In this document: positions 10,399 to 22,450 of the stretch, piece after piece | Numbering within the stretch: the stretch's first letter is position 1 | How the letters are laid out: every line of letters begins with the position of its first letter | Assembly: GCF_050624435.1 (NCBI RefSeq) | Contig: NC_134536.1 | Location: 4,902,758 to 4,966,757, forward strand | Length of the DNA stretch: 64,000 bases | Direction: 5' to 3' | Source: Tenrec ecaudatus | Lineage: Eukaryota > Chordata > Mammalia > Afrosoricida > Tenrecidae | Position numbers and translations under genes: made by a program | The notes under the pieces: generated by a model | The model's database searches: none | The model's input: only the letters and a program-made list of their open reading frames with translations | Told to the model about the DNA's origin: nothing

Positions 10399-10830
10399 AG
10401 TACCTGGTCCTGTGCCCCCTAAACCATTTTTGTTCTATTTGAGCCCATAGTTGCAGCCACTGTGTCAATCTCTCTGGTTGAGGGCCTTCCTCTTACTTTA
10501 CCAAGCATGATGTCCCTCTCCAGGGACTGGTCTTTCCTGAGAACACACTCAAAGTCTGTGAAAAGAACTCTTGCCATCCTTGCTTCTAAGGAACATCCTG
10601 GCTGTTCTTCTTCCAAGACAAATTGTTTGTTCTTTTGGCAACCCCTGGTACCTTCGATACTCTTTACCAGCACCATGATCCAAGTGCATCAATTCTTCTT
10701 CGGTTTTCCTTATTCCATGTCCCACTTTCACATGCATTTCACATGATTGAAAACACCACGGCTTGAGTCAGGCACACCTTAGTCCTCCTTCAAAATAAAC
10801 TCCTTGTTTTTCAATGCTTTTAAGAGGTCT
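10399..10830 (-). repeat. RTE (BovB-like) LINE 3' region
   Basis: Minus-strand reading gives the RTE C-terminal signature in pieces: 'CSLEARMARVLF', 'DQSLERDIMLGK' and 'TVAATMGS'. The terminal non-coding block is partly lost. Non-functional fragment. Confidence 0.85.
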
Positions 10831-10930
10831 TGTACAGCAGATTTACCCAACGCAATGTGAAATGTGAAAAGGTTTTTCACAGTAAAGAAAGTCATCCCTT
10901 GATGTTTCCCAGGGATGAGGAGGAAAGCCT

Positions 10931-11085
10931 CAAGCCCGTTGCTACTGAGTCAGTTCCAAACTACAGCGCCGCCACTGTCCGGAGTTTCCATGACCACGCA
11001 GCTTTACAAGAGCGTGCAGCCTTGCCTGTCTTATAAAGAGCACTCCCTGGGTTTGAACACTGACCTCTCGATTCGATAGGGATCG
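10931..11085 (-). repeat. AfroSINE, strongly diverged
   Basis: Shows the order 'tactgagtcagttccaaact', 'ggagtttccatgacc', 'ctttacaagagcgtgcagcc' and 'gggtttgaacactgacc', as expected for an inverted, decayed AfroSINE. Its head is lost. Confidence 0.65.
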
Positions 11086-11706
11086 TTCCCTATCTCAAGC
11101 TAGAAGAATCTGAAGAAAAAAATTCAACTTGGAGTTTTCAATATTGAAGGATTCTGTGTCCAAATTTTGGATGATGCAGACAGCATGAAAAGATGGAAGA
11201 AATGCACAGAGACATTGTACCAAAAGTACTAGCCTATATTCAATCATTTCAAGAAGTAGAATATGGTGAAGAACCAATGGCATTGAAGGAATAAGTCCAA
11301 GCTGCATTGAAGGCATTAGAAGAAAGCGGGAGAAAAGGGCCTAGGAGTGGATAGAATACAAACGGAAATGTATTAACAAGCTGATGAATCCTTGGAAGCA
11401 CTCATTGGTTCCGTGCCAAGGAATTTGGTAGGCAGCTACTTGACCAACCAATTAAAAGAAATCTATTTTTATGCCCTTCCAAAAAAAGATAACCCAACAG
11501 AATGCAGAAATTATCTAATAATACCATAAATATCACATGCAAATAAATTTGTACTGAAGATAATTAAAAAATGGTTGCAGCAGTTCATTGACAAGGAGCT
11601 GCCAGAAATTCAAGCTGGACTCAGTAGAGGATGTGGCTCAAGGGATAACAATACTGGCATCCGATGGTCCTTGGCTGAAAGCAGAGCTTCTCAGAAAGAT
11701 GTTTAC

Positions 11707-12634
11707 AGATGGTGTCTATCAGCAAGAATAGCGCCTGGGGTCTCACAGGCTTGTCTTCAAACTAGCAGCCATCTAAGTTGAGGCATCAACTAAGTCCACA
11801 TGGAAAAAGCACACCAGCCTTTGTGATCCAAGGATGGCAAGCAATAAAATCCAAATGGGAGGGAGGGAATGGTATCAGATCTTAAATTCTGAACACCTGG
11901 TGTGCAGAAGGCTTTGGATGACAGTGGAAACCCAAAATCCATTTGGAAGGTCCCCACATGGATTAAGCCTCCAGTGAATACCCTTTGCCCATATTCCACG
12001 AATGTGAGTCGCCTTGCTATCAAACACACTTTCTAAAGTCCCGTATGGCAGCTGTAGTTAGATCAAAATGATAATACCTTATTATTTGATCTCCTTTTTC
12101 ACCCATGTAGGAGCCCTGGTGCCAGCCCCTTCGAGGGAGAAAGACAGGGCTTTCTACTCCTGTAAAGAGTTAATAGTCGGGGAAACCCACTAGGGCAGTT
12201 TTATCTTGTCCTATAGGGTCAGTGTGAGTCAGTACTGACTCAATGGCAGTGACTTTGGTTTTTCTGAGTTTTGACCCATTGTAAAGTTGTTTTAGTTTTT
12301 AATATTTTCTACTTTCTTTTCAATTGAAATTTTTCTATGCCATGTTTTTGTTGTTCATTGTTGTTGTTTGCTTGTTCATTTGCTTCCTGTTTTTGTTTTG
12401 TATGATTTTCTGTATATGAAATCCGGATAGATGACTCTATAGAGACGGTAACTGGAGTAGTAGTGACATAGGGAACTGGCAGGGGAGGATGCAGGGAAGG
12501 GAGCTAAAGAGTATGAGCAGAATATGCTCTGGAATTCACGGTGGCAACGATTGTATGACTCCTCTTAATATGACCGAACGACTAAATTGCATGGTCTGTG
12601 AATTATATGCCAATAAAACTACTTTTTAAAAAGT
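11707..12634 (+). repeat. L1 3' end, type B, inserted in the RTE
   Basis: Flanked by the identical 8 bp ATGTTTAC at 11,699-11,706 and 12,635-12,642, ending in 'tgccaataaaactactttttaaa'. The first 140 bp resemble the inverted L1 3' UTR at 39,236-39,370 ('tggggtct', 'cacatggaaaaagcacaccagc'), while the 3' half is of a different type shared with 5,394-6,075 and 35,890-36,470. An AfroSINE is nested at 12,105-12,268. Confidence 0.8.
12105..12268 (+). repeat. AfroSINE with internal deletion
   Basis: The head 'ggagccctggtg' is followed directly by 'gagggagaaagac', so roughly 50 bp of the tRNA-related part is missing. The tail 'cctatagggtcagtgtgagtc' is intact. It is flanked by 'acccatgta' and 'acccattgta'. 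Confidence 0.85.
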
Positions 12635-13570
12635 ATGTTTACTTGCATTTTATTGACTATGCAAAAGCATTCAACTGTGTGGCTCCTAACGAGCTATGAA
12701 TAACATTGAGAAAAATGGGAATTCCAGAACACTCTTGTGCTTAGGCAGAACTTGTACACTCGCCAAGAGGCAGTCATTCCCACAACAAGGGAATAATGTA
12801 GGGTGTAAAACCAGAAAAGGGGTGCATCGGGTTGTATGTCTTCACTCTACTTATTTAATGTGCATGCTGGGCACATAATCTGAGAAGCCAGACTGCATAA
12901 AGATGAATGCGTATTAACAATGTGAAATACGCAGGTGACATAGCCTCGCTTGCCACAGCAAAGAGGACTTAAAGCACTTGCTGATGAAACCAAAGGCCGC
13001 ACTCCTCTCTATGGGTGGCAACTAAATGTAAAGAAGAAAAATTCTCCCAACTGGACCCATGGACAATGTCATGACCGAGGAAGAAAAGCTTCATGTTTTC
13101 AGGGATTTCATTTTGCTCGGATGCTCACGGCAGCAGCAGTCAAGAAATGAAACAAAGTTCTACATTGTGCAAATCTGCCCCAAGACCTCTGTCAAGGGCT
13201 GATGAGCAAGGATGTCACTGTGAGGACTAACCTGGCTCCTGCCGGGTGTTTTCAGCCACCTCGTACAAGGAAGACCTCAGAAGAACAGATGCCTTTGAAT
13301 TACGGTGCGGGTGAAGATCATCACAAGTTCTTTGGGCTTCCAGAAGAACAAATATGTCTGTCTCACAAAGTGTACAACTAGAACACCCCTTAGAAGCCAG
13401 GACGGTGAGACTTCATCTCCCATACATGGACATGTTATCAGAAGATGCCAGTCCCTGGAGAAGGAGATCATACTTGCTAAAGTAGAAGAAGGTCAGTAAA
13501 ATAGAGCAAGACCATCAACACAATAGGTGGACATGGTGACTGTTGGTCTCTTCCCATTTGGGGCCAAGAA

Positions 13571-13845
13571 TGAAGAAAAGCAAACACACATGGAAACAAT
13601 TAAGCCAATGATAAAAAAGTATCTGTCTCCATGATTCTGAGACCAGAAGAACTAGATGGTGCCCAACCACCGCTACCAACTGCTCTGGAAGGGATCACAT
13701 TAGAAAGTACCGAAGAAAGTGCCCGGAAAATGTGAAACAAAGTAAAAGAAAAGACCATGCTTACTGTGTGAATGGAGACTGCTAGAATCCTAGAGGCCAT
13801 GACCTTTAGTCGCCCTTCGGGTCTGGAACCAAACTCATCCATAAT
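13571..13845 (+). repeat. Unnamed interspersed repeat (family 'R')
   Basis: Contains 'gagaccagaagaactagatg' at 13,639 and 'gcccttcgggtctggaacc' at 13,812. Related blocks occur at 25,199, 29,690-30,058 and, inverted, at 30,123. I do not recognise the family. It directly follows the 3' end of the RTE. Confidence 0.5.
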
Positions 13846-14689
13846 GCTAAGGGGCCCCGACTGTGTAACTTCCTAAGACACACTCCCAGCCCCCAGTCCC
13901 CTCAGGCAGCAGATGGGAGGTCTGAGCACAGGGCACAGGCCTCCTGTCTTCTGAATGGTGAAAGCATGGCCCTGAAGCTGGAAACCTCAGGTCCTGGACA
14001 AGAGCCGAGTCCAGTTCCCCACCAGGCGGGCCCTCAGATGAGACCATGGACCGTGGACCTGTCTTGGCTAGATGGCAGACTCCGGGGGCCTGTGAACTGG
14101 GAAGGACGCCCTGCTGGCCAGCAGGACCATCAGCTCATTCATGGTTGTTATCTAAGGCTGTGATATGGAGGTGACTTGTTCTGCAGCTGCAGATGAGTAC
14201 TATCTACTCTTTTCCTTAAACATCAGGTTGCAAACCTTCCCTAAACTGGGGGGCAGGGTGGGCACCAGGAAGGATTGCCTTTTATTTATGCATCTAATTT
14301 CAACTCCATAAGAAGTTTTATGAGCTGCTCACAAAACAGGCAAAACGTAGCCACTATCATTTCAAGCACCTTTCCTTTTCTACCTGGCTTCTAACAGGAC
14401 CTTAAAACATTCTCCCCACATTTTCAGATTTTCCTTTTTTTTTTTTTTTTTTCATTCTGAAAGGGAAAGACACCACACAGGCAAGGGGCTGGAGGCTTTT
14501 TTAGTTCACAGACCGTACAGGCACTTTAAGCGAGAAGGCAGCCTCTCCACCCCACCCCCCATGCCCAGCAGTGCCCACTGCTCACCCATGCTGCATAATC
14601 ACGCCATCCAGGACGAGGGCAGCTCTTCATCCCCAGGCTCCCATGGCCTGACTGCCGGCATGCCCTCACCTGGTATTTGGTAAAGGAAC
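13846..14689. other. Unassigned intergenic sequence
   Basis: GC-moderate sequence with a T run at 14,433-14,451. No exon or repeat family recognised. Confidence 0.4.
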
Positions 14690-14694
14690 GCTTC

Positions 14695-15481
<787 letters not shown>

Positions 15482-15673
15482 GCTTCCATACTGATGGGTG
15501 TGTTAGGGGATCATGACATTTTCCTCACTCCCACCCCACTGGGGGCTGACGGAGAGGAACACCCAGCATCTCGTACCATATCAAGGCTGGGTCAAAACGT
15601 TGCTCTCCATGGGAGTGACTGCGGGTTCACAGCTGCAGTATGACTTTCTTCTGGCAAAGAGAAGTTTGGACCC

Positions 15674-15893
15674 CAAACCAAATAAACAGAACTCACTGCC
15701 ATTGTGTCATTCGGACTCACACCCACTCTATAGGACAGGGGATGACTTCCCCGTGGGGTCCCAAGACTGTAGCCATTTGTGGGAGCAGACAGCCTCGTTT
15801 TTTTCCTGCAGAGTGGCTGGTGGCTTCAAATGGCCGACCTTGTGGTTAGCTGTGCAATGTGTAACCCAGTAACCACCAGGACTCCTCATAGTG
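15674..15893 (-). repeat. AfroSINE
   Basis: Inverted copy with tail 'actcactgccattgtgtcattcgg', middle 'ctgcagagtggctggtggctt' and head 'aaccaccaggactcct'. Near full length. Confidence 0.85.
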
Positions 15894-16040
15894 TGAACAC
15901 AGATTTCACAAAGGCACGTTTGGGACCAGGAGTGTCTCACTGTACAGAATGATGTGTCCAACACAGGCAGCTGCCCTCGTAGACCAAACCCATGGCCATG
16001 ACCTACTCCAACTCACCGGGAACTCAGGGAGGGCTTACAG

Positions 16041-16231
16041 CAGCGGGTCTCAACCTGGAGGTCATGACCCTCTTGGGGATCGAATGACCCTTTCACAGGG
16101 GTCACCCAATGCATCACAGTAACAAAATGACAGTTATGAAGTAGCAACAGAAATAACATTATGGCTGGGGTCACCACCACCTGAGGGACTGTATGAAAGG
16201 GTTGCGGCCTGAGGAAGGTGGAGAACCGCTG
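16041..16231. mobile_element. SPIN-type non-autonomous hAT element, copy 2
   Basis: A 191 bp unit with ends CAGCGGGTCTCAACCTGGAGG and the inverse of CAGCGGTTCTCCACCTTCC. It lies in the opposite orientation to the copies at 3,528 and 35,645 ('cctttcacaggggtcacc' near its left end). Flanks 'gcttacag' and 'gttacagg' suggest a decayed 8 bp duplication. Confidence 0.75.
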
Positions 16232-16334
16232 GTTACAGGATCTTTCCCCGATGAGTCCCCTCCACACACCTGCTTCTCTTTGGATGATTGAATCATTTTT
16301 GTAGCAAATGGAGGTGGGAGAGGGAATTTGGAAA

Positions 16335-17562
16335 GGCCAGGTTCTCATTATTCTCAAAATGCTCTCTTCTACTTGAGCCCTTGATATCAGCTCCTCATTT
16401 CCCCTCCCCCACCCTCCCTTCCTCCCTTATGAACCCTTGATAATTTATAAATCCCCCCATCTTATACCAACCACTGTCTCCCTTCAACAGTGCCATTTTC
16501 AAAACATTATCTTTCTACTTAAGCTGCTATTATCAGGTCCTCTTTTTTCTCCCTCCCCCACCGTCCCTTGATAAATTATATATTATTATTATTATTCTCA
16601 TACTTTACACCGTCTGCTGTATCCCTTCACCCATGTTTTTGTTATTTGTCCCCCTGTGGGGGGTGGGGTAATGCATCCATCATTGCTATCGGTTCCCCCT
16701 TTCTCCCTCTCCCCACCCTCCCCTTACTCTCATGGTGTTGCTGTTCCCATTACTGCTCCTGAGGGGTTTATCTGTCTTGGATTCCGTGTGTTGAGAACTC
16801 TTACCTGTACCAGTGTGCGTGCGCCAGTCTAGCAAGATTTGTGAGGTAGAACTGTGGTCTTGATAGTAGCGGGGGTGGGGGGGGAAGCATTAAAGAACCA
16901 GAGGAATGTTGTGTGTGTTGTAAGTACTATACTGCACCCTGGCTGAATCGTCCCTTCCATGTGAGGGAACGTCCAATTGTGTACAGAGGAGCTTTGGGGC
17001 TCCACTCTGACCCTTCTCCTTCACATTGATATAATTGTTTGTTTTTGGTCTTCGGATACCTGATCCCATTGACACCTCATGATCACAAAGACTGGTGTGC
17101 TTCTTCCATGTGGACTTTGTGCTTCCTTGCTATATGGTCACTTGGTTACCATCAAGCCTTTAAAACCCCAGACCTTATATCTTTTAATGGCCAGGCACCA
17201 TCAGCTTTCTTCACCACATTTGCTTATGCACTCTTTTTTGTCTTCAGCAGTCATGTTGGGAAGGTGAGTATCACAGAATGGCAGGTTATTAGAACAAAGT
17301 ATTCTTGTGTTGAGAGGAGACTTAAGTAGAGGCCCAAAGTCTTTCTGCTCCCTTAATAATTTAACATATAAGTAAATGTACATAGATCAATACCCCTATC
17401 CTTTTATATTAATATATTTACACAAGTGCATGACTATATTTATACCTCTATATATGGCTTTTTCCTCCAAGTTCTTTCCTCGGTTTCCTTTTACTTTCCT
17501 CCTGTCCCACTGCCATGTTCACCCTTCATTCGATTCTCAGTAATTCCTCTCAGCTACATTAC
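16335..17562 (-). repeat. L1 3' UTR, type A, with internal duplication
   Basis: Inverted L1 3' UTR: 'cttatgaacccttgataatt', 'gtgtgcttcttccatgtgg', 'tttaatggccaggcaccatc' in the order also seen at 22,877-24,866 and 38,548-40,800. The block 16,340-16,485 is repeated, diverged, at 16,486-16,620, so this is a local duplication or two adjoining insertions. Confidence 0.8.
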
Positions 17563-18052
17563 AATTGAAGAGCAAGGATGTTAATTTGTGCACTAAGGAT
17601 GTGCCTGACCCAAGTCATGGCACAGTATTCTCCATTGCCTCCATTGCCTTTGCATGTGAAAGTTGGACGTGGAATCAGGAAGACTGCAGGAGAATGGATG
17701 CATTTGAGCCGTGGGGCTGGAGAAGAAGATGGAAAGTAGCATGGACAAATGGATCTGTGTCGGAAGAAGTACGGCCAGAGCTCCTGAGAGGCAAGAATGA
17801 CGGGACTTCGTCTCACACACTTTGGACAGGTTGTCAGGAGAGACCACTCCCTGGAGGAGGACATGGTGCTTGGTGAAGTGGAGGGGCAGCGAAATAGAGG
17901 GAAGCCCTCCCCGAGGTGGACGGGCACGGTGGCCGCAAGAAGGGGCTTGCGCGTGGCCACTCTTATGAGGATGACGCATGACCGCGCAGTGTGTCCTTCT
18001 GTGTGCGCAGGGTCGCAGCCAACTCGATGGCACCTAAGAACAGCAACTGTTG
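17563..18052 (+). repeat. RTE (BovB-like) LINE 3' end
   Basis: The last part of the RTE frame is readable: 'CESWTWNQEDCRRMDAFEPW' then 'SLEEDMVLGEVEGQR', followed by the non-coding tail 'gggtcgcagccaactcgatgg'. It begins exactly where the inverted L1 ends. Truncated and dead. Confidence 0.85.
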
Positions 18053-18307
18053 GTGTTGGCGAGTCTGCTCATGAAGCTACATGGTAAACACCTTGAACCT
18101 CAGAGGATTCTGGGACGTGGTGCAGGCTGGCAGTCCTGGAGAAAAGGTTTTTTCTAAAAGACTGCTTCTTCTCTGTTAGAAAAGACTGATTCCATCAGAA
18201 ATGTTCATACCTGTCCCGTGTTTTAGTTCACTGGTGTTGCTGTAACAAGAATGCTACAGGTGGGCCTTTAAGGAACAGAAACGCACTTCCTCACAGTTGA
18301 GGCGGGT

Positions 18308-18562
18308 TGTTGTTGCTAGGTGCCATCAAGTCAGTTCCGACCCATGGCGACCCTGTGTGCCGCAGAAAGACGCACCGCCTGGCCCCGTGCCGTCCTCACG
18401 GTCGTTCTTCTGCTTGAGTCCACTGTCACAGCCCCTGCAGGCCTTCTCTCTTTCACAGCCCTCGGCTGTGCCACACATGATGTTCCTCTGCTAATATCGT
18501 GTCCAAAGTGTATGACACAAAGTCTCTCCGTCCTTGCGTCTAAGGAGCATTCTGGGGGTTTT
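18308..18562 (-). repeat. RTE (BovB-like) LINE 3' terminus
   Basis: Inverted tail 'ttgttgttgctaggtgccat', then 'gtccaaagtgtatgacacaaa' and 'tctaaggagcattctgg', the end of the RTE frame. About 55 bp of the middle differs from the other copies. Confidence 0.8.
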
Positions 18563-19085
18563 AAACTGTTGACAGCCGTTTACAGGCTGTTTTAGGGTAC
18601 AAAAGTGACCCCAATCTCCAATATAATTTAAGCAGAACCTTTATTATGCCTTAAAAGGGACAGAGCCAACACAAGGACTCAGACCCCATAGTTCATGAAA
18701 GGAAATCATGCAGGAGTCCGAGGACTCAGCCCGAATGCCAGGTAAATAAAGCCTGGTACAAAGATAACTCACAAATTCATGGTTTGTTGCAGATTCACAC
18801 ACCACAGTTACTGGGGGCAGGGGGGAACAAAAGAAGAAACGAGACCCCTGAGCTGTACTCAGTGGGGTCACCTCCATCAAGGACACACCCAGGCAAGCCT
18901 CTGAGAGAGAATGTCCCTCCCTCGGCTGCCCACTGAGGAGCTCCCCCACTGTCCAAGGCACTCTGTCTGAGGGCAAGATGATCTATATCCTTGGTTAACG
19001 ATCAGAAAGAATTCAGTGGAGGAGTCAGCAATGTGGGGGCGATGCAAGTGGATTTGGGGCTGTCACGGCCATCCATCGCCCTTTG
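18563..19085. other. Unassigned intergenic sequence
   Basis: No repeat or exon recognised; a minus-strand open frame at 18,644-18,976 has no domain features. Confidence 0.4.
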
Positions 19086-19202
19086 CGCATGGGGTGCCCA
19101 GAATTTAAGCTCTGACTCAGGCCCAACTGGTAACCACTACAACACCAGGGCTCCTGACATTTCTAATTAAACTTGCTGCCATCCAGTTGATTCCAACTGG
19201 TT
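19086..19202 (-). repeat. AfroSINE fragments
   Basis: A head piece ('ggtaaccactacaacaccagg', inverted) at about 19,110-19,155 precedes a tail piece ('gctgccatccagttgattcc') at 19,170-19,202. The order on the plus strand implies two separate partial copies. Confidence 0.6.
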
Positions 19203-19425
19203 TCGCCCCGACAACATGCCCAAAGTATGTAAGATGAAGTCACACCAACCATCCTTGCATGTAAGGTGCGCTCTGGCCAGACTTTTTCCGGGACAGATTT
19301 GTTTGTTCGTTTAGCAGACCACGGTACTTTCAATATTCTTCTCTGGCCCCCCAATTCAAACGCACCCATTCTTCTTTGGTCTTGCCTACTCAATGTCCAA
19401 TTGCCACATGCATAAGGAGCAATTG
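19203..19425 (-). repeat. RTE (BovB-like) LINE 3' region
   Basis: Minus-strand reading 'RQDQRRMGAFELGGQRRILK' and 'VPWSAKRTNKSVPEKVWPE' is the RTE C-terminal block. Truncated on both sides. Confidence 0.85.
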
Positions 19426-19986
19426 TCTGTCTGTCCGTAGTACTGTGGTGGCTTGTGATGCTAGGTCACTGTTATTGCAAGTGGCAGCGGGGTCGGCCAT
19501 CGTGAACACACTTCAGCAGAGCCTCCAGACCAAGAACAGACAAATGAAGAAGGAAGGACTGGGCTCCCCACTGAGGAAGAGCTGCTGAAAACTGACTGGG
19601 AGCTACTGGTTTCCTTGTTTCTACCCGTGCCACTGTGGTGGCTGAAAGTCAGTAACTTGTTGCTATTTTATTTCTTTGAAAGTAGAAAGTTTCCATCCAT
19701 ATCGATGAGAATTGTCTGCTCTTATCTCTTGCCCACTTCTCCTCTGTGTGTTTTGGACCATTTTTGTTGATCGAGCCCATTACATTCTTGGCTTTTACTG
19801 TAAGCTTGCCCCTGCTTTGAAGAATCAGGTCGGATGTACATGGAAAATAAACAAGAAGAAGCATTGTTGTTAAGAAATACTTTTTGAAAAGTTCTTCTGA
19901 GTAGGGCACTGTGGCCGGGCCTGGGAAGCGTGTGCTTGAGGAAGCTGAGGGACCCGAGGGGCGATCAGCTGACCCAAAAACAAGCA

Positions 19987-19988
<2 letters not shown>
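19426..19988. other. Unassigned intergenic sequence
   Basis: No family or exon recognised. Confidence 0.4.

Positions 19989-20045
<57 letters not shown>
19989..20045. repeat. (GA)n microsatellite
   Basis: About 57 bp of pure GA. It creates Ser-Leu repeat open frames on the minus strand, including a 171-codon frame at 19,649-20,164, which are artefacts. Confidence 0.95.
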
Positions 20046-20049
<4 letters not shown>

Positions 20050-20330
20050 CCACCAAGAAGAGATAGCAACGGCCGCCTGACTTGAGAGGGGACCACTCGT
20101 GGTTGGGGAAGAAAGGCAGCCCATCTGGGCCTGGAACGCAGATGAAGCCAGGCAGTGTGGCCACGTAGCATTGTGCGTCCTCGGGAATCAGAGGAGAGGC
20201 TCAAAGGCCTGACGAAAGGACAGCAAATATTTCCACTTGGTCACAGTGAGAGGTGTGAGAAAGAGGGCTGTGGAAGTTAGAACTGCAGCCTCCCACTGAC
20301 GACGGAACTTAAAGCCCTGGGAGTTGGGAG

Positions 20331-20536
20331 GCAGTGCTGGTGGTGTAGTCGTTATCTTTGGGCTGCTAACCACAAGGCCGGCAGTTCAAACCACCAGCCG
20401 CCCTGTGGGAGAAAGATGAAGCTTTCTACTCTCATAAAGAGCTACCACCTCAGAAACTCACAGGGGCAGTTCTACCCAGTCCTATGGGCTCACAATGAGT
20501 CAGAATGTACTCCATGATGGTGAATTGGTATGGAGT
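20331..20536 (+). repeat. AfroSINE, near full length
   Basis: Blocks in order: 'tgctggtggtgtagtcgtta', 'gctgctaaccacaaggccgg', 'ctgtgggagaaagatgaagc', 'aatgagtcagaatg'. Moderately diverged. Confidence 0.85.
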
Positions 20537-20704
20537 CAGGCTAGAGGAATTTGAATGGGTTCCCTGATCACCAGTGAGATTTTGATTGTTTGCTGGTTTT
20601 TTAAGCCTCCGGGGATCCAGAATGGATACATCTCTGGGGGGAACCACCCATCCATACACTACAGAGACCATCAAGAAGAAACCTTTAAGAAGTCAAGAGG
20701 CAGG

Positions 20705-20873
20705 CCCAACCAACCCACCGCCATCAAACCCCATGCAGAGCAACCCTATGCAGGCTGTACATGTTTACAGGAGCACAGAGCCTCAACTCTCTCCCAGGAA
20801 TCAGGGGGTAGGTTTGAACCATTTACCTGCAGTTAGTGATTCAGCGCTTACCCGATAGCACCATCTGGCTCCT
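20705..20873 (-). repeat. AfroSINE
   Basis: Inverted copy with 'gggtaggtttgaacc' and the head 'cgatagcaccatctggctcc'. The tail is decayed. Confidence 0.7.
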
Positions 20874-21391
20874 TGCTGTGGCAGGAGCAGGCACCATATT
20901 CCAAGGGATGAGCGAGTGCATCGAGGCAGCAGGCACGGGGGGCTTTGAGAAGGAGGCAAGCGGCAGAAGTCTGACGGAGCTTGAGCTGCAGCATGCAGAG
21001 GGGAGTGTGCTTGTCAAAAACAGTCTTGGTTTTTTTCCATTTGAAAAGGTTTCCGTGCCCTTTGCTTTGAAGATAAAAATCATGAGAAACTAGTCCATTG
21101 ACAGGAAGGGTCCACTAGAAAGGGAGAGATTGAAGAGCCAAGAGAGGCAAGGAATTATGGGTAAGGTGGATTTGCAGAAGAGGAGGCCAGCCAGGACTTA
21201 GGCTACTAGTGATGGGAGCAGAGGGTTGGTCTTGCAGAGAAAAGATTGGGGGGGTACGTATGCATGTGGAGATATAATGATTAGGGACAAGGCAGTCATT
21301 GGGAGAACTCCATTGGGAGTAACGCAATAAGGCAAGACGTTGGGACTCGTTCTTTCAAAAGGGGTCACTAAAGTGAGAATCTGAGAAAGGT
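20874..21391. other. Unassigned intergenic sequence
   Basis: Purine-rich plus strand; no family or exon recognised. Confidence 0.4.
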
Positions 21392-21571
21392 GGGGAGCCC
21401 TGGTGGTGCAGCGATTAAGTGCTCACCTGAGAGCCCAAAGACCAGCAGTTGAACCCCACCAGCTGCTCCACGGAAGAAAGACGTGACAATCTACTTCCAC
21501 AGAGTCACAGCCAAGGCAACCCCGCTATGAGTCAGAATTGACTTGATGGCAATGGGTTTGGGGTTTCCAGT
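21392..21571 (+). repeat. AfroSINE
   Basis: Well preserved head 'ggggagccctggtggtgcag' and tail 'cgctatgagtcagaattgac'. Short deletions in the middle. Confidence 0.9.
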
Positions 21572-22235
21572 TTGGGAGTGTATGCCACAGAATATACAAG
21601 AAGAGGGCATTTGTAGGGTAGTGAAAAGCATTAGCAAGTGGCACTGTGAGGGGAGCGAGTTCTACAAAGCGATTGAGAATCCAGCCCAGTCAGCATCCAC
21701 AGCAACAGGGAAAGCAAGGGCCGTGAGGCTGGGTGGCTGGCAGAGAGAGTGCATCCTTCATTCATCCATTCAACGAGACTGAGCTTTGAGGGGACAAGCC
21801 TAGGGACCAGGGTACCCTTTCACGGGTCCGTGTGCCAGGCTGGGGTCCATGAACCCTCACCATGCCAGTCAGTGGTTGAGAGCAAATCTGTGTGTCCCCA
21901 GAGACCTCCCTCTCCCATGAGCCCCCAGGGGACAGGGACATCTTAATGGAAGGAAGCGGGGCGGAGAGTCAGGTGAGGAGGAGTGAATACCTGAGTGCTG
22001 CCACCTTGATGGCTCCATTGTGAGGAAGCCATGCCGCCAGGACTTTCCTCCACAGCACCGATGGGCAAGCTCGGACCACCCACCTTTTCGTCAAGCCTTG
22101 CGCTCACTGGGAAACCTCTGAGGCAGGCAGCATATTGTCCTCAGAGGACAAACAAGCATATTAGGGACACCGAAGTGAAACCAGTGAAGGAAAGCAGACT
22201 GTTCCACAATGCCTGCTGCACCGCATGCATCTCAT
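21572..22235. other. Unassigned intergenic sequence
   Basis: No family, exon or RNA gene recognised. Confidence 0.4.
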
Positions 22236-22450
22236 AGGGACCCTGGTGCTGTAGTGCTGATGTGTGGGCTACCAACTGCAAGGTCAGCGGTTAGAAACCA
22301 CCAGCCACTCCGAGGGAGAAAACTAAGGCTATCTACCCCATAAAGAGTTGCAGTCTCAGAAACCCACAGGGCTAGTTCTGCCTTGTCCTATAGGGTCACT
22401 GTGAGTCGGCATCAACTCAATGCACTGAGTTCTGTTTGGTTTGGTTTTTA
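22236..22450 (+). repeat. AfroSINE, near full length
   Basis: 'agggaccctggtgctgtagt', 'caaggtcagcggttagaaac' and 'cctatagggtcactgtgagtc' in order, followed by the 'ggtttggtttt' tail. Confidence 0.9.

Larger units (their letters stand above)
11105..13570 (+). repeat. RTE (BovB-like) LINE, reverse transcriptase to 3' end, interrupted
   Basis: Plus-strand pieces give RT-domain blocks ('FIDKELPEIQAGL', then after the insertion 'FIDYAKAFN'), the downstream 'DQSLEKE'-like tail and the non-coding 3' end. An L1 at 11,707-12,634 splits the block that reads QKDVY before the insertion and continues with the FIDYAKAF box after it. Numerous stops and shifts show it is dead. Confidence 0.8.

Noticed and set aside
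14433-14451. Processed pseudogene tail
   Set aside because: A T run alone, with no gene-like sequence on the adjoining side and no target duplication found.
17559-18033. Two overlapping minus-strand frames of 133 and 146 codons
   Set aside because: Antisense of an RTE 3' end, which reads correctly on the plus strand.
19649-20164. 171-codon open frame with Ser-Leu repeats
   Set aside because: Product of the (GA)n microsatellite.
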